Made by a program: the position numbers and the translations under genes
Notes under the pieces: generated by a model
Databases searched by the model: none
Seen by the model: only the letters and a program-made list of their open reading frames with translations
Told to the model about the DNA's origin: nothing
Assembly (NCBI RefSeq): GCF_036013955.1
Contig: NZ_CP107903.1
Span: 5,084,001-5,148,000, forward strand
Source: Streptomyces sp. NBC_00459
GTDB taxonomy: Bacteria > Actinomycetota > Actinomycetes > Streptomycetales > Streptomycetaceae
Length of the DNA: 64,000 bases
Reading direction: 5' to 3'
In this document: positions 41,283 to 51,096 of the stretch, piece by piece
Layout: the number at the start of each line of letters is the position of its first letter
Position numbering within the stretch: the first letter of the stretch is position 1

Positions 41283-41735
41283 CGGGAAGCTCTATCTTCC
41301 TTGGTGGTCAGGCCCTCGCATTGGGATTGCAGTCCCGGCGAGGGCCGTCGCATGTCTGGAGTTGTCTGTGACGTTGCTGGTGGTGCTGCGCTGAGAGTAA
41401 GTCAGGCAACCGGGGACAAATCCAGCTGAGTTGGTGATGTTCACCCGGGGGAGTGAGTCCGCACGGAAGCGGAAGCAGAAGCAGAAACGGTCGTGGTCGC
41501 CCCCTCTCCGGCGAACGGGAGGGAAGGTGGGGCTTGGTGGGTTTCTTTGTCTCCCGTGTTTCTTTGGAAGAGCGCGGGGTCCGCCTGAGCGCACGCCACC
41601 GGAACGTGCGTTCCCGGGTTCCGGTGAACCGGTTTGCCGAACCGGCAACAGGCCTCGCGTAGACCGGTCCCCCACCTCACGATTGCCGGTGACCGCCCAC
41701 ACGGCCGCCCATCGACGACGTACGGAGGCCCTCCC
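41283..41735. other. 453-bp intergenic region with palindromes
   Basis: No gene is supported. A two-tier hairpin lies at 41311-41346: GGCCCTCGC pairs with GCGAGGGCC, and inside it GGGATTGCAGTCCC pairs in part. It has no T run. Two dyads follow nearer to the epoxide hydrolase gene: GGAACGTGCGTTCC (41601-41614) and CCGGTTTGCCGAACCGG (41629-41645), the latter 90 bp before GTG 41736. Confidence 0.5.
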
Positions 41736-42764
41736 GTGCCGCACCCGCCCCCGCACCCCCTCACCCACCGCCTCGTCCCCTCCCCCGCCGGCCGTATCCA
41801 CCTGGTGGAACAGGGCACCGGCCCGCTGGTCCTGCTGGTGCACGGGTTCCCGGAGTCCTGGTACTCGTGGCGGCACCAGCTCCCGGCGCTGGCCGCCGCC
41901 GGATACCGTGCCGTCGCCGTCGACGTGCGCGGCTACGGCCGTTCCTCGCGCCCCGAGGAGACGAGCGCGTACCGGATGCTCGACCTGGTCGACGACAACG
42001 TCGCCGTCGTGCACGCCCTCGGGGAGAGTTCCGCGGTGGTCGTCGGCCACGACTGGGGTGCGACGATCGCCGCCACCTCCGCGCTGGTCCGCCCGGACGT
42101 GTTCCGCGCGGTCGCCCTGCTGAGCGTGCCGTACAGCCCACCTGGCGGACCCCGGCCCAGCGAGGTCTTCGCGCACATCGGGGGCGAGGAAGAGGAGTTC
42201 TACGTCTCCTACTTCCAGGAACCCGGCCGGGCCGAGGCCGAGATCGAACCCGACGTACGCGGCTGGCTGGCGGGTTTCTACGCCGCACTCTCCGCCGACA
42301 CCATGCCCGAACCCGGCGCCCCGGACCCGCACTTCGTGACGCGCGACGGAGGTGAAAGTGAAAGTGGAGGTGGAGGTGGAAAGGGAACACTGCGCGAACG
42401 CTTCCCCCGCCACCGACTTCCGGCCTGGCTCGGCGACCACGAACTCGACTTCTACGCCGCTGAGTTCGAGCGCACCGGAATGACCGGCGCCCTCGCCCGC
42501 TACCGGAACATGGACCGCGACTGGGAGGACCTGGCGGACGGCGGTCACACCGGTGCCCCCGTCACTCAGCCGGCACTGTTCATCGGCGGCTCCCTGGACG
42601 CCTCCACCACCTGGCTGGCCGACGCGATCGACGCCCACCCGGTCACCCTCCCCGCCCTCACCGGCTCCCACATCCTCGAAGGCTGCGGCCACTGGATCCA
42701 GCAGGAACGCCCCGAAGAGACCAACGCGCTGCTAACGGGCTGGCTCAAGTCCCTTCCCGCATAA
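41736..42764 (+). CDS. Alpha/beta-hydrolase, epoxide hydrolase type
   Basis: 342 aa from GTG 41736, with GGAGG (41724-41728) upstream. Oxyanion motif HGFPESWYSWRHQLPAL, nucleophile Asp in VVVGHDWGATIAA, catalytic His in LEGCGHWIQQERPEETN: the set expected for epoxide hydrolases, which add water to epoxides through an aspartyl ester. A Gly/Ser/Glu loop (GGESESGGGGGKG, about residues 205-217) lies in the cap domain and is encoded by a purine-only microsatellite (42347-42389). Cytoplasmic, substrate unknown. Confidence 0.9.
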   Translation: MPHPPPHPLTHRLVPSPAGRIHLVEQGTGPLVLLVHGFPESWYSWRHQLPALAAAGYRAVAVDVRGYGRSSRPEETSAYRMLDLVDDNVAVVHALGESSAVVVGHDWGATIAATSALVRPDVFRAVALLSVPYSPPGGPRPSEVFAHIGGEEEEFYVSYFQEPGRAEAEIEPDVRGWLAGFYAALSADTMPEPGAPDPHFVTRDGGESESGGGGGKGTLRERFPRHRLPAWLGDHELDFYAAEFERTGMTGALARYRNMDRDWEDLADGGHTGAPVTQPALFIGGSLDASTTWLADAIDAHPVTLPALTGSHILEGCGHWIQQERPEETNALLTGWLKSLPA

Positions 42765-42976
42765 GGAAAGTCAGCGCTCACTGCGTGCTTGAAGCCGGTT
42801 CGGTCCAGGAACGCGTGCCGCACGCGAGGACGCACACACGGTGGGAACGGCCTCTACTCAGACCGGAGTTGAGTACGCGCGCTCATACCCGGCGCCCGCC
42901 ACGCGGACAGGATTGGTGCAACGGCGCCGCCAAGAGTGCCGGTCTCGATCTGCTGATCCTGTTGGGGGAAATTCTC

Positions 42977-43429
42977 ATGGCGCGTCGTATCGTTCTGGCC
43001 GTGGCTGCCGGTGTTGTCGTCCTCGGTGGTGCCGGAGCCTTCGCTCTCGCCTACGCCGGGGAGCAGCCTCCCTCGGTCGCGCACAGTGCCGCCAGCTACG
43101 CGGCCCCCGTCGGCGACCGCGACGGTTCGTTGACCTTCACCACCGACGTGACGGCGTCCGCCGGCGTCAAGAACGTGAAGGTCCTGGCGTGGCCGGCGAA
43201 CTCGTCCTTCGCCGAGCAGGGGCTGACCGCCAAGGACATGGCCTCCGTGGAGTCGGCCGTGTGCAAGCCGTCCGGTGGGGACACCGTGCGCTGCACCTAC
43301 ACGGTCCCCGTCACCCGCGCCGACGCCGAGGCGTCCGAGCGGGGCGTGTGGCACGTCGCCGTGCTGGCCACCGCGAAGGACGGCGACACGGAGTTCGTCA
43401 CCAAGGCCGCCGACTTCACCGTTGCGTGA
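42977..43429 (+). CDS. Exported DUF5707-like protein
   Basis: 150 aa from ATG 42977 (GGGGGAA upstream). Signal peptide IVLAVAAGVVVLGGAGAFALAYA, then a compact beta-rich domain with two cysteines (ESAVCKPSGGDTVRCTYTVP) and the closing GVWHVAVLATAKDGDTEFVT. The look matches Streptomyces DUF5707 proteins, small secreted proteins of unknown function. The disulphide is likely. A small gene follows 67 bp later on the same strand. Confidence 0.75.
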   Translation: MARRIVLAVAAGVVVLGGAGAFALAYAGEQPPSVAHSAASYAAPVGDRDGSLTFTTDVTASAGVKNVKVLAWPANSSFAEQGLTAKDMASVESAVCKPSGGDTVRCTYTVPVTRADAEASERGVWHVAVLATAKDGDTEFVTKAADFTVA

Positions 43430-43496
43430 TCCGGACGGACAAGTGATCGTGGGGCGGACGCGCTCGTGTCTCCAGGGCTGAGGAAAGCAGGTCGTG

Positions 43497-43727
43497 ATGT
43501 CGGTGAACGAGCCGTGGCGGATGTCGGTCGACGGCGAGGAGTTCGAGGTCAGCCAGCCGGACAACACCCCGGGCTCCTACAACCTCACCTGGCTGACCGG
43601 CCCCAACCCCGGGTACGGCTTCGGATTCAGCACGCACCCTCCGGTCCAGGCCGACACGGCCCAACTCGAGGAGTCCATCCGGGAGTTCCTCGCGCAGGTG
43701 GATCCCGAGACCGGGCACATCGAGTGA
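43497..43727 (+). CDS. Small acidic protein of unknown function
   Basis: 76 aa from ATG 43497 (GTG 43494 is next to it; AAAGCAGGTC upstream). The fold looks like short strands then a helix: WRMSVDGEEFEVSQPDNTPG, YNLTWLTGPNPGYGFGFSTH, DTAQLEESIREFLAQVDPET. No signal peptide. It stands 41 bp before the repeat-protein gene and may be cotranscribed. I do not recognise the family with confidence. Confidence 0.65.
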   Translation: MSVNEPWRMSVDGEEFEVSQPDNTPGSYNLTWLTGPNPGYGFGFSTHPPVQADTAQLEESIREFLAQVDPETGHIE

Positions 43728-43768
43728 TCGACAGATGCGGGTGACCCGGGCTGAGGGAAAATGGGCGT

Positions 43769-45139
43769 ATGAGTGACGTGAGTGACGCCTTGGACGTGTT
43801 TGCCGGGGATCAGCAGCTGACGCAGGACTGGCTCGGTGGGCTGACGGCCAATTCCGCGTTGCCCGTATCCGTGCTGGCGCGACTGATCACGGTCGCGGTC
43901 GAGGAACTGCCCGACCACACCTCCTCCTGGCTCACCCGATACCCACTCGACCGGGAGAGGACGGCCTTGCTGGTGGCCTCCCCGAACACCGCCCACCGGC
44001 TTGAGGTGGCGGAGAACCCGTCCGCCGATGTCGACGAACTGGCGCTGCTCGCCCGTGATCCCGAACTGCGGGTCCGGTGGGTCTACGCGGTGCTCGTGGG
44101 TGAATTCGGTCGGCGTATACCGGATGGAGCGCTGGAGATCCTGGCCGGCGACCGGGAGGTGAAGATCCGGCGGATGGCGGCGCAGCCGTCCCTGTCACTA
44201 CCGGTGCGGGCGCGGCTTGCCGAGGACGCGGACGCCTCGGTGCGGGCCGTCGCCCTCACCGCGGAGCTCTGGCCGCAGCTTCCGGCCGCCGTACGCGAGG
44301 CCCTGCTTGCCGACCCCGAGCCCCAAGTCCAGGACGCCATAGCCAAGTTGCTCCCCGGTGAGCCCGAACCCCTGCCCGAGCCCGAGCCCGCCGTACGGGT
44401 CCAGGACTCCAACCGCTACGTACGGAGCGAAGCAGCCCAGGATCCTGAGGTACCGACCGCCCTGGCCCTGCAACTCGCCGAGGATCCCGACGACTACGTC
44501 CGGCTCTGCCTCTCGATGCGTGAGGACCTCACGGAGGAACAGCGCTCCGCCATCGCGTACGTCGTGCCGCACGGCTACCACATGGCCCCGAGCTGGATCG
44601 AGGAACGTGGTCACGAACCGGACGTGGCCCGGCGGGCCGCCGCCTCCGGGCATGTCCTGCTGCGGCGGAGCATCGCCAGGCAGCGGCATCTGCCCGCCGA
44701 TGTGGTGGACCGCCTGGCCGAGGACGAGGACTTCTTCGTGAGGCTCACGCTGTGCGAGTCGTGCGACGAAGCCCCGCACGAACTCGTGCTGGAGATGTAC
44801 ACGTACTGGCACGGCCTGAAGTGGAGCTTCCTGCGTCACCACCCGAACTTCGCCAGACCCGGTCTCGCCCGCTTCGCCGACCACCCCAATCCGAGGCTGC
44901 GTCGCGCCGCCCTCGACGACCCCGAGGCCGGACCCGAACTCGTCCTGCGGCTGATCGACGATCCGGAGGTCGGTTCCTGGGCGAGAACGGACCCGAGACT
45001 GCCCAGCGAGGAACTGCACCGGTACCTCGGTGTCCCGGGTTACGCAATGGGCGCCGCCGCGAATCCCGCACTGCCGCCCGCGACCATGCACCGGCTCCTC
45101 GATCTCGCCGGGGTGGCGAACCCTTCGGGAACCCGCTGA
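43769..45139 (+). CDS. Leucine-rich-variant/HEAT-like repeat protein
   Basis: 456 aa built of about ten helical repeats of roughly 24 residues, for example SALPVSVLARLITVAVEELP, VDELALLARDPELRVRWVYA, PVRARLAEDADASVRAVALT, PTALALQLAEDPDDYVRLCL and ADVVDRLAEDEDFFVRLTLC. The recurring (L)A-D-P-D/E-x-x-V-R is the leucine-rich-repeat-variant pattern, a curved solenoid for protein binding. A Pro/Glu stretch (PGEPEPLPEPEPAV) splits the array near 197-210. No enzyme motif or signal. Partner unknown. Confidence 0.8.
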   Translation: MSDVSDALDVFAGDQQLTQDWLGGLTANSALPVSVLARLITVAVEELPDHTSSWLTRYPLDRERTALLVASPNTAHRLEVAENPSADVDELALLARDPELRVRWVYAVLVGEFGRRIPDGALEILAGDREVKIRRMAAQPSLSLPVRARLAEDADASVRAVALTAELWPQLPAAVREALLADPEPQVQDAIAKLLPGEPEPLPEPEPAVRVQDSNRYVRSEAAQDPEVPTALALQLAEDPDDYVRLCLSMREDLTEEQRSAIAYVVPHGYHMAPSWIEERGHEPDVARRAAASGHVLLRRSIARQRHLPADVVDRLAEDEDFFVRLTLCESCDEAPHELVLEMYTYWHGLKWSFLRHHPNFARPGLARFADHPNPRLRRAALDDPEAGPELVLRLIDDPEVGSWARTDPRLPSEELHRYLGVPGYAMGAAANPALPPATMHRLLDLAGVANPSGTR

Positions 45140-45156
45140 CCGGCTGACCTGCTGGC

Positions 45157-45996
45157 TCACTGAACCCGTGGTGTGGCCCGCAGAAACCCCTCGTCCCCCC
45201 GCCCGACCCGCCCCCGAGGCCCCGCCGCCCGCAGGACGACATCGAGTACGCCCGCCGCCCGAGCCGCGTAACTGTGCGAGAACCACGGCATGTTGGCCTC
45301 CACCACCGCCCACTGCTCGCGCCCGTCCCGGTCGGGATCCTGGACGAGGCCGACGTCGACGGTGACCGCGCTCGGGAGGGAGTGCCCCTCGGTGGTGAGG
45401 AGTCGGTCCGCGAACCGGAGGACCTCCGGCTCGCGTTCGTCCCCGTCGAGCGGGGCCGGGTCGAGGCGCCCGTACACCGCGTACCGGCTGCCGGTCACCA
45501 CCCGCCCGTCGAGCACGAACAGGCGGTACTCCAGCGCGAACGTGACGATGTCCGACACGAGTACCGGCGTGTCCGGACCCACGTCCTCGCCCGTACGGGG
45601 AAGCCGCGAGCCGTCCGCGTACACCGCCGCCGGGAACGACTTGGCGCTCGGCGGCTTCGCGAACACCGGGCGCCGAAACTGCCATGCCTCCGCGAGGGTC
45701 GTCAGTTCCACGTGCCGTCCTTTGAACTCCTCCGGCAGCGCGGCGAGCCAGCCGTCGGACGGTTCCAGCAGACCGAGGCCGAGTGCACCGGCGATCCGGT
45801 GGTCGTACGCCAGCGGACCCCCGTACCAGTGCACCGGCCGGTCCCCCGAACCGGACAGCCCGGTCAAGGCCGACGCGGAGTCCAGCGACCGCACCTCCAT
45901 CCCGCGTCCGGCCGCCGCCTCCGCGAGCAGCACCGACGTACTGGTCCGCTGACCGGAAGTCAGGAACACCGGACCCGTCCGCCCGCTGCCGCCCAC
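45157..45996 (-). CDS. ATP-grasp domain protein (DUF4343-like)
   Basis: 279 aa from GTG 45996, with GGAGGAGGGG upstream on the minus strand. Order of parts: TGPVFLTSGQRTSTSVLLAE, a central FAKPPSAKSFPAAVYADGSR (ATP-grasp lysine), FALEYRLFVLDGRVVTGSRY, VTVDVGLVQDPDRDGREQWA and VVEANMPWFSHSYAA with the metal-binding Glu/Asn. ATP-grasp enzymes join a carboxylate to an amine or thiol. The gene is convergent with the repeat-protein gene (17-bp gap). Substrate unknown. Confidence 0.8.
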   Translation of the reverse strand: MGGSGRTGPVFLTSGQRTSTSVLLAEAAAGRGMEVRSLDSASALTGLSGSGDRPVHWYGGPLAYDHRIAGALGLGLLEPSDGWLAALPEEFKGRHVELTTLAEAWQFRRPVFAKPPSAKSFPAAVYADGSRLPRTGEDVGPDTPVLVSDIVTFALEYRLFVLDGRVVTGSRYAVYGRLDPAPLDGDEREPEVLRFADRLLTTEGHSLPSAVTVDVGLVQDPDRDGREQWAVVEANMPWFSHSYAARAAGVLDVVLRAAGPRGRVGRGDEGFLRATPRVQ

Positions 45997-46027
45997 GACT
46001 CGTCCCCTCCTCCTGCCCTCTTGCCTG

Positions 46028-46689
46028 TTACATGCCGCCCCGGGGCAGGTACTCCGCCACCTGGGCCATGCCCCAAACCTCACCGATCTTGTGCCGGATG
46101 TCGAACAGATTCGCCGCGTGCACCCCGGCGTCCCGGTCGCCCACCGCCTCCTCGACCACCACCGGGACGAACCCGTGCTGCATGGCGTCGAGCGCCGTCG
46201 CGCGTACGCAGCCGCTGGTCGTCAGGCCGCCGATGAGGAGGGTGTCGATGCCGTGGGAGGTGAGGTACGTGGACAGGTCGGTGCCGAAGAAGGCGCTCGG
46301 GTACTGCTTCGTCACCGTCAACTCCGCCTCCGTGGGCGCCAGTCCGTCGATGAAGTCGGCGTACGGGCTGCCCGCCGTGAAAGCCCGCAGGCTCGGCACC
46401 TTGCGGTAGAAGACACCCGCGTCGCTGCCGTCGGGGCGCAGCAGGACGCGCGTCACGATCACCGGGATTCCGGCCCGGCGGGCGACGGACAGCAGCTCCT
46501 TCATGGCCTCGGCGGCACCCTCCGCGCCCGCCCCCGCGTAGAGGGGGCAGGCCGGATCGACGTACGCCCGGGCCGGGTCCACGAGGAGGAGGGCGGGGGA
46601 GGCGCCGGGGGTCAGCCGTCCGGCCAGGCCCGCCCGTTCATAGTCCTCCTCCTGAGCCCCGCCGCCCACTGTTCCCGGTACCGAACTCA

Positions 46690-46690
<1 letters not shown>
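46028..46690 (-). CDS. Isochorismatase-family cysteine hydrolase
   Basis: 220 aa from GTG 46690, which overlaps the rutA stop by one base (TAGTG). Catalytic Asp in ALLLVDPARAY, Lys in TVTKQYPSAFFGTDL, and Cys in IGGLTTSGCVRATALDAMQH: the Asp-Lys-Cys triad of cysteine hydrolases such as N-carbamoylsarcosine amidase, maleamate amidase and RutB. By position, coupled behind rutA, it could act as RutB (ureidoacrylate hydrolase), but the sequence near the cysteine looks more like carbamoylsarcosine-type enzymes. Confidence 0.85.
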
Positions 46691-47769
<1,079 letters not shown>

Positions 47770-48042
47770 GCCGCTCCTTAGATGGTTCCGCAGAGATCCT
47801 CTGGACGGATCCACGGGTCCTCGGATCCTCGGATATGAAGTCCTCGACAGTCAGTTACGTTCAAATCTCAACTGTCCTTCAACGGCAGGTTACTTGGTCC
47901 TTATGACGGCGGAATGTCACACAACCTGCCCTGCGAGTACGGTTGTTGATGCCCATGTGCCCCGGTGAAGGTGGCCAGAGGTGAACGTGAGTTTCCTGCA
48001 AAGTCTCGCTTGAGGTGCCATTCGAACGGTAAAACTTCAAGT

Positions 48043-51006
48043 ATGAACGCACGGCTGGATCTGCTCGGCTCGGTGGACCCCGGTGTCGCTGAGAGCGAGG
48101 TCTTCCGGCTGGCCCTCCAGCACGCGGTGGCGGAGCTGGGCGCGCTCGGGGGAACCATTCACCTCCGAGGCCCCATGTCGGCCCTGCGGCTGGTTTCGGC
48201 CACCGGTCTGCCCACGGCTCTCACCGGCCCCTGGGAGATCATCGACCAGGAGGGCCCGCTGGCTCCGGCCCGCGCCCTGTACGAGGACAGTCACGACGGC
48301 CCCGGGGTGTGGATCCCCGGAGTGGCGGCCGACGGCGCCGACCCCACGGTCCCCATCTGCCCGTCCAGCGCGCCCATCCCGGGCAGCGGACTCGCCGCCG
48401 TGCCCGTCATCCGCCGTGACCGCAGTATCGGCGCCCTCACCGTCATCACGGGCGACCACCACGAACCGACGCCCGCGCACTGGCGGTTCCTGCGGGCCGT
48501 CGTCGCCTGGGCCGAGGAACGCATGGTCCAGGCGCCGTTGCCGGCCGGTCCCGTGCACTCCGAGATGAGCGGCGACCGGCTCCGCCAGGCGCTCAAGGAG
48601 GTCCGCGTCGGGTCGTGGGACTGGCACATCAAGAACGGTGAACTCATCTGGGACGAAGCCGCGATGGAGCTGTACGGCACCCGCCCCGAGGAGTACACCG
48701 CCCGCGTCGAGAACTGGATGCGCTGCGTCCACCCCGACGACCTCGGACCGACCCTCGCCCTCGTCGACCAGGCGATCCGCGGCCACTCGGTGTTCGAGGC
48801 CGAGTACCGCGTACGGGCCTTCGACGGCACGTACGGCTGGCACCAGGCGCGCGGCCGGGCGACGTACGACGAGCACGGCGAGCCCCTGCGGATGATCGGC
48901 ATGGGCTGGGACAGCAATGAGTCGCGGACCGCCCGGGACGCCCTCAGCCGTGCCCTGCGGCACATGAGCGACGGGTTCCTGGCGGTCGACGACGCCTGGC
49001 GGATCACCTTCGCCAACCTGGAGGCAGAACGCACCCTCGGCCTCTCCGAGGAGGAGCTGTTCGGGCGGGTCCTGTGGGACCTGCCGACCGTGCGGGAACT
49101 GCCCGATCTGGAGCGGCGCTGCCGGAAGGCCGCCGCCGAGGACAAGTCGGTCGGCTTCGACATACGCGTGCCCGGCACCGGTCGCCGCCACCACCTGCGA
49201 CTGGTCCCGGGCCCCGACGGCCGCACCCTCTACCTCCAGGACGTCACCGAGAAGCGGCGGCACGAGGAGGAACGGCGGGCCGCCGAGTACGACGCGGCCG
49301 AACGCGCCGCCCGCATCGCGGAGTTGACCGCCGCGCTCGCCAAGGCGACGACCTCGCGGGACGTCGTCGACGCGGTCGCCCGGCGCGTACTGCCGCCGTT
49401 CGCCGCAGCCGGCCTCATCGTCCAGACCATCGAGGACGACCGTCTGTGCACCGTCGGAGCCATCGGCTACGACGACAGCTTCCTCAACCGGATCAGCGAC
49501 GCCCCGCTGACGCCCGGCTGGCCCAGCTGCGACGTGATCATCACCGAGACGCCCGCGTTCTACTCGTCCCCGGAGGAGTTCGCCGCCCACTATCCCCCGC
49601 TGGCCCGCCTGCCCCGGCACAGCGGCAAATCGGCCTGGGCGTTCCTGCCGCTGACCGCCTCCGGCAACACCTTCGGCGTCTGCTCGGTCAGCTTCGACCG
49701 CCCGCGTGGTTTCAACGACGAGGAACGCACCCTCCTCACCACCATCAGCGCCCTGGTCGCCCAGGCCCTGGCCCGCGCCCGCCTCTACGACGACGAGCGC
49801 AGCCGCTCCCGCGAACTCCAACGCGCCCTGCTGCCGAGCGAGTTGCCCGACCTGCCCGCCTGCACGGCCGCCGCCCGCTACCTTCCCGCCGCCCAGGGCG
49901 TGGACGTCGGCGGCGACTGGTACGACATCATCCCGCTCTCCGGCGGCCAGGTCGCCCTCGTCGTCGGCGACGTCATGGGCCACGGCCTGCCCCAGGCGGC
50001 CACCATGGGCCGGCTGCGCACCGCCGTCCACACCCTCGCCGACCTCGAACTGCCCCCCGACGAGATCATGAGCCACCTCAACGACATCGTCGGCAACATG
50101 GGCGAGGAGTCGTACGTCACCTGCCTGTACGCCCTCTACGACTCCATCACGCAGACCTGCTCCATCACCCGCGCCGGCCATCCCCCGCCGGCGGTCGTCC
50201 ACCCCGACGGCACGGTGTACTTCCCGGCCCTCACCGCCGACCCGCCCCTCGGCGCGGCCGAACCACCCTTCGAGACCGTCGAGTTGAAGGTCCCCGAGGG
50301 CAGCCTGCTGGTGCTGTACACGGACGGTCTGGTCGAGTCGTCCAAGCGGGAGATCGACGAGGGCATGGGCCAACTGGCCCGCCTGTTAAGAGGTGCTTAC
50401 GAGGCCGGTACGGAAGGGGACCTCGAAGGACTCTGCGACACACTCACCGCGGGACTGCTCCCCGCCGAGCAGCCGAACGCGGACGACGCGGCACTTCTGA
50501 TCGCCCGGCTGCACGCCCTGACGGGCGACCGGGTCGCCTCCTGGCCGCTGCCCGAGGACCCGAGGGCGGCCGGACAGGCCCGCCGCCATGTCCGCGAGCA
50601 GCTCTCCGCCTGGGGCCTGGACGACCTCACGCCCACCACTGAGCTGCTGGCCAGCGAGCTGGTCGGCAACGTCGTACGGCACGCCAAGGGCCCCGTCCAA
50701 CTCCGGCTGCTGCACGGCGCCGAGCTGATCTGCGAGGTCTTCGACGGCAGCCTGACGATGCCCCGTATCCGCCGCGCGACCGAGACCGACGAGGGCGGGC
50801 GGGGGCTGCAGCTGATCACCGCGCTGTCCCAGCGGTGGGGGACGCGTTACACGCCGACCGGTAAGTGCATCTGGACGGAGCAGGCGCTTCAGCCTCCGGC
50901 GGGCGGGCACGGTGAAGCGCCCGGTGACGCGATGGAGTTGATGTTTCTGAACCCGGGGGAGTTCGACGACATTCCGGAGTTGAGAGGGCTCGGGGATCTG
51001 AACTGA
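48043..51006 (+). CDS. GAF-PAS-PAS-GAF-PP2C phosphatase with HATPase_c domain
   Basis: 987 aa from ATG 48043 (GTG 47965 possible). Domains: GAF about 15-165; PAS about 187-300 (VRVGSWDWHIKNGELIWDEA); PAS about 300-410 (FLAVDDAWRITFANLEAERT); GAF about 430-590; SpoIIE/RsbU-type PP2C about 591-805 (VDVGGDWYDIIPLSGGQVAL, VVGDVMGHGLPQAATMGRLR, LVLYTDGLVESSKREIDEGM); HATPase_c about 840-965 (LLASELVGNVVRHA, DEGGRGLQLI). Such proteins control anti-sigma/anti-anti-sigma partner switching from the cytoplasm. Codon 50386-50388 is TTA, so translation should need bldA tRNA. Its targets may include SigF/SigN-type pathways. Confidence 0.9.
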   Translation: MNARLDLLGSVDPGVAESEVFRLALQHAVAELGALGGTIHLRGPMSALRLVSATGLPTALTGPWEIIDQEGPLAPARALYEDSHDGPGVWIPGVAADGADPTVPICPSSAPIPGSGLAAVPVIRRDRSIGALTVITGDHHEPTPAHWRFLRAVVAWAEERMVQAPLPAGPVHSEMSGDRLRQALKEVRVGSWDWHIKNGELIWDEAAMELYGTRPEEYTARVENWMRCVHPDDLGPTLALVDQAIRGHSVFEAEYRVRAFDGTYGWHQARGRATYDEHGEPLRMIGMGWDSNESRTARDALSRALRHMSDGFLAVDDAWRITFANLEAERTLGLSEEELFGRVLWDLPTVRELPDLERRCRKAAAEDKSVGFDIRVPGTGRRHHLRLVPGPDGRTLYLQDVTEKRRHEEERRAAEYDAAERAARIAELTAALAKATTSRDVVDAVARRVLPPFAAAGLIVQTIEDDRLCTVGAIGYDDSFLNRISDAPLTPGWPSCDVIITETPAFYSSPEEFAAHYPPLARLPRHSGKSAWAFLPLTASGNTFGVCSVSFDRPRGFNDEERTLLTTISALVAQALARARLYDDERSRSRELQRALLPSELPDLPACTAAARYLPAAQGVDVGGDWYDIIPLSGGQVALVVGDVMGHGLPQAATMGRLRTAVHTLADLELPPDEIMSHLNDIVGNMGEESYVTCLYALYDSITQTCSITRAGHPPPAVVHPDGTVYFPALTADPPLGAAEPPFETVELKVPEGSLLVLYTDGLVESSKREIDEGMGQLARLLRGAYEAGTEGDLEGLCDTLTAGLLPAEQPNADDAALLIARLHALTGDRVASWPLPEDPRAAGQARRHVREQLSAWGLDDLTPTTELLASELVGNVVRHAKGPVQLRLLHGAELICEVFDGSLTMPRIRRATETDEGGRGLQLITALSQRWGTRYTPTGKCIWTEQALQPPAGGHGEAPGDAMELMFLNPGEFDDIPELRGLGDLN

Positions 51007-51062
51007 GCCCTCCCGCTGGGTGTCCGGGTGTCTGGGTGTCTGGGTATCTGCGGGCCGGTGGG

Positions 51063-51089
51063 GGCTGGTCCCGCAGTTCCCCGCACCCC
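51063..51089 (+). repeat. Second copy of the Streptomyces intergenic repeat
   Basis: GGTCCCGCAGTTCCCCGCAC matches the core of the repeat at 612-668 with few changes but lacks the complete hairpin. It follows a run of 9-bp repeats (GGGTGTCTG-like, 51018-51050) between the phosphatase gene and the convergent RTX gene. Confidence 0.5.
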
Positions 51090-51096
51090 CTGACGG

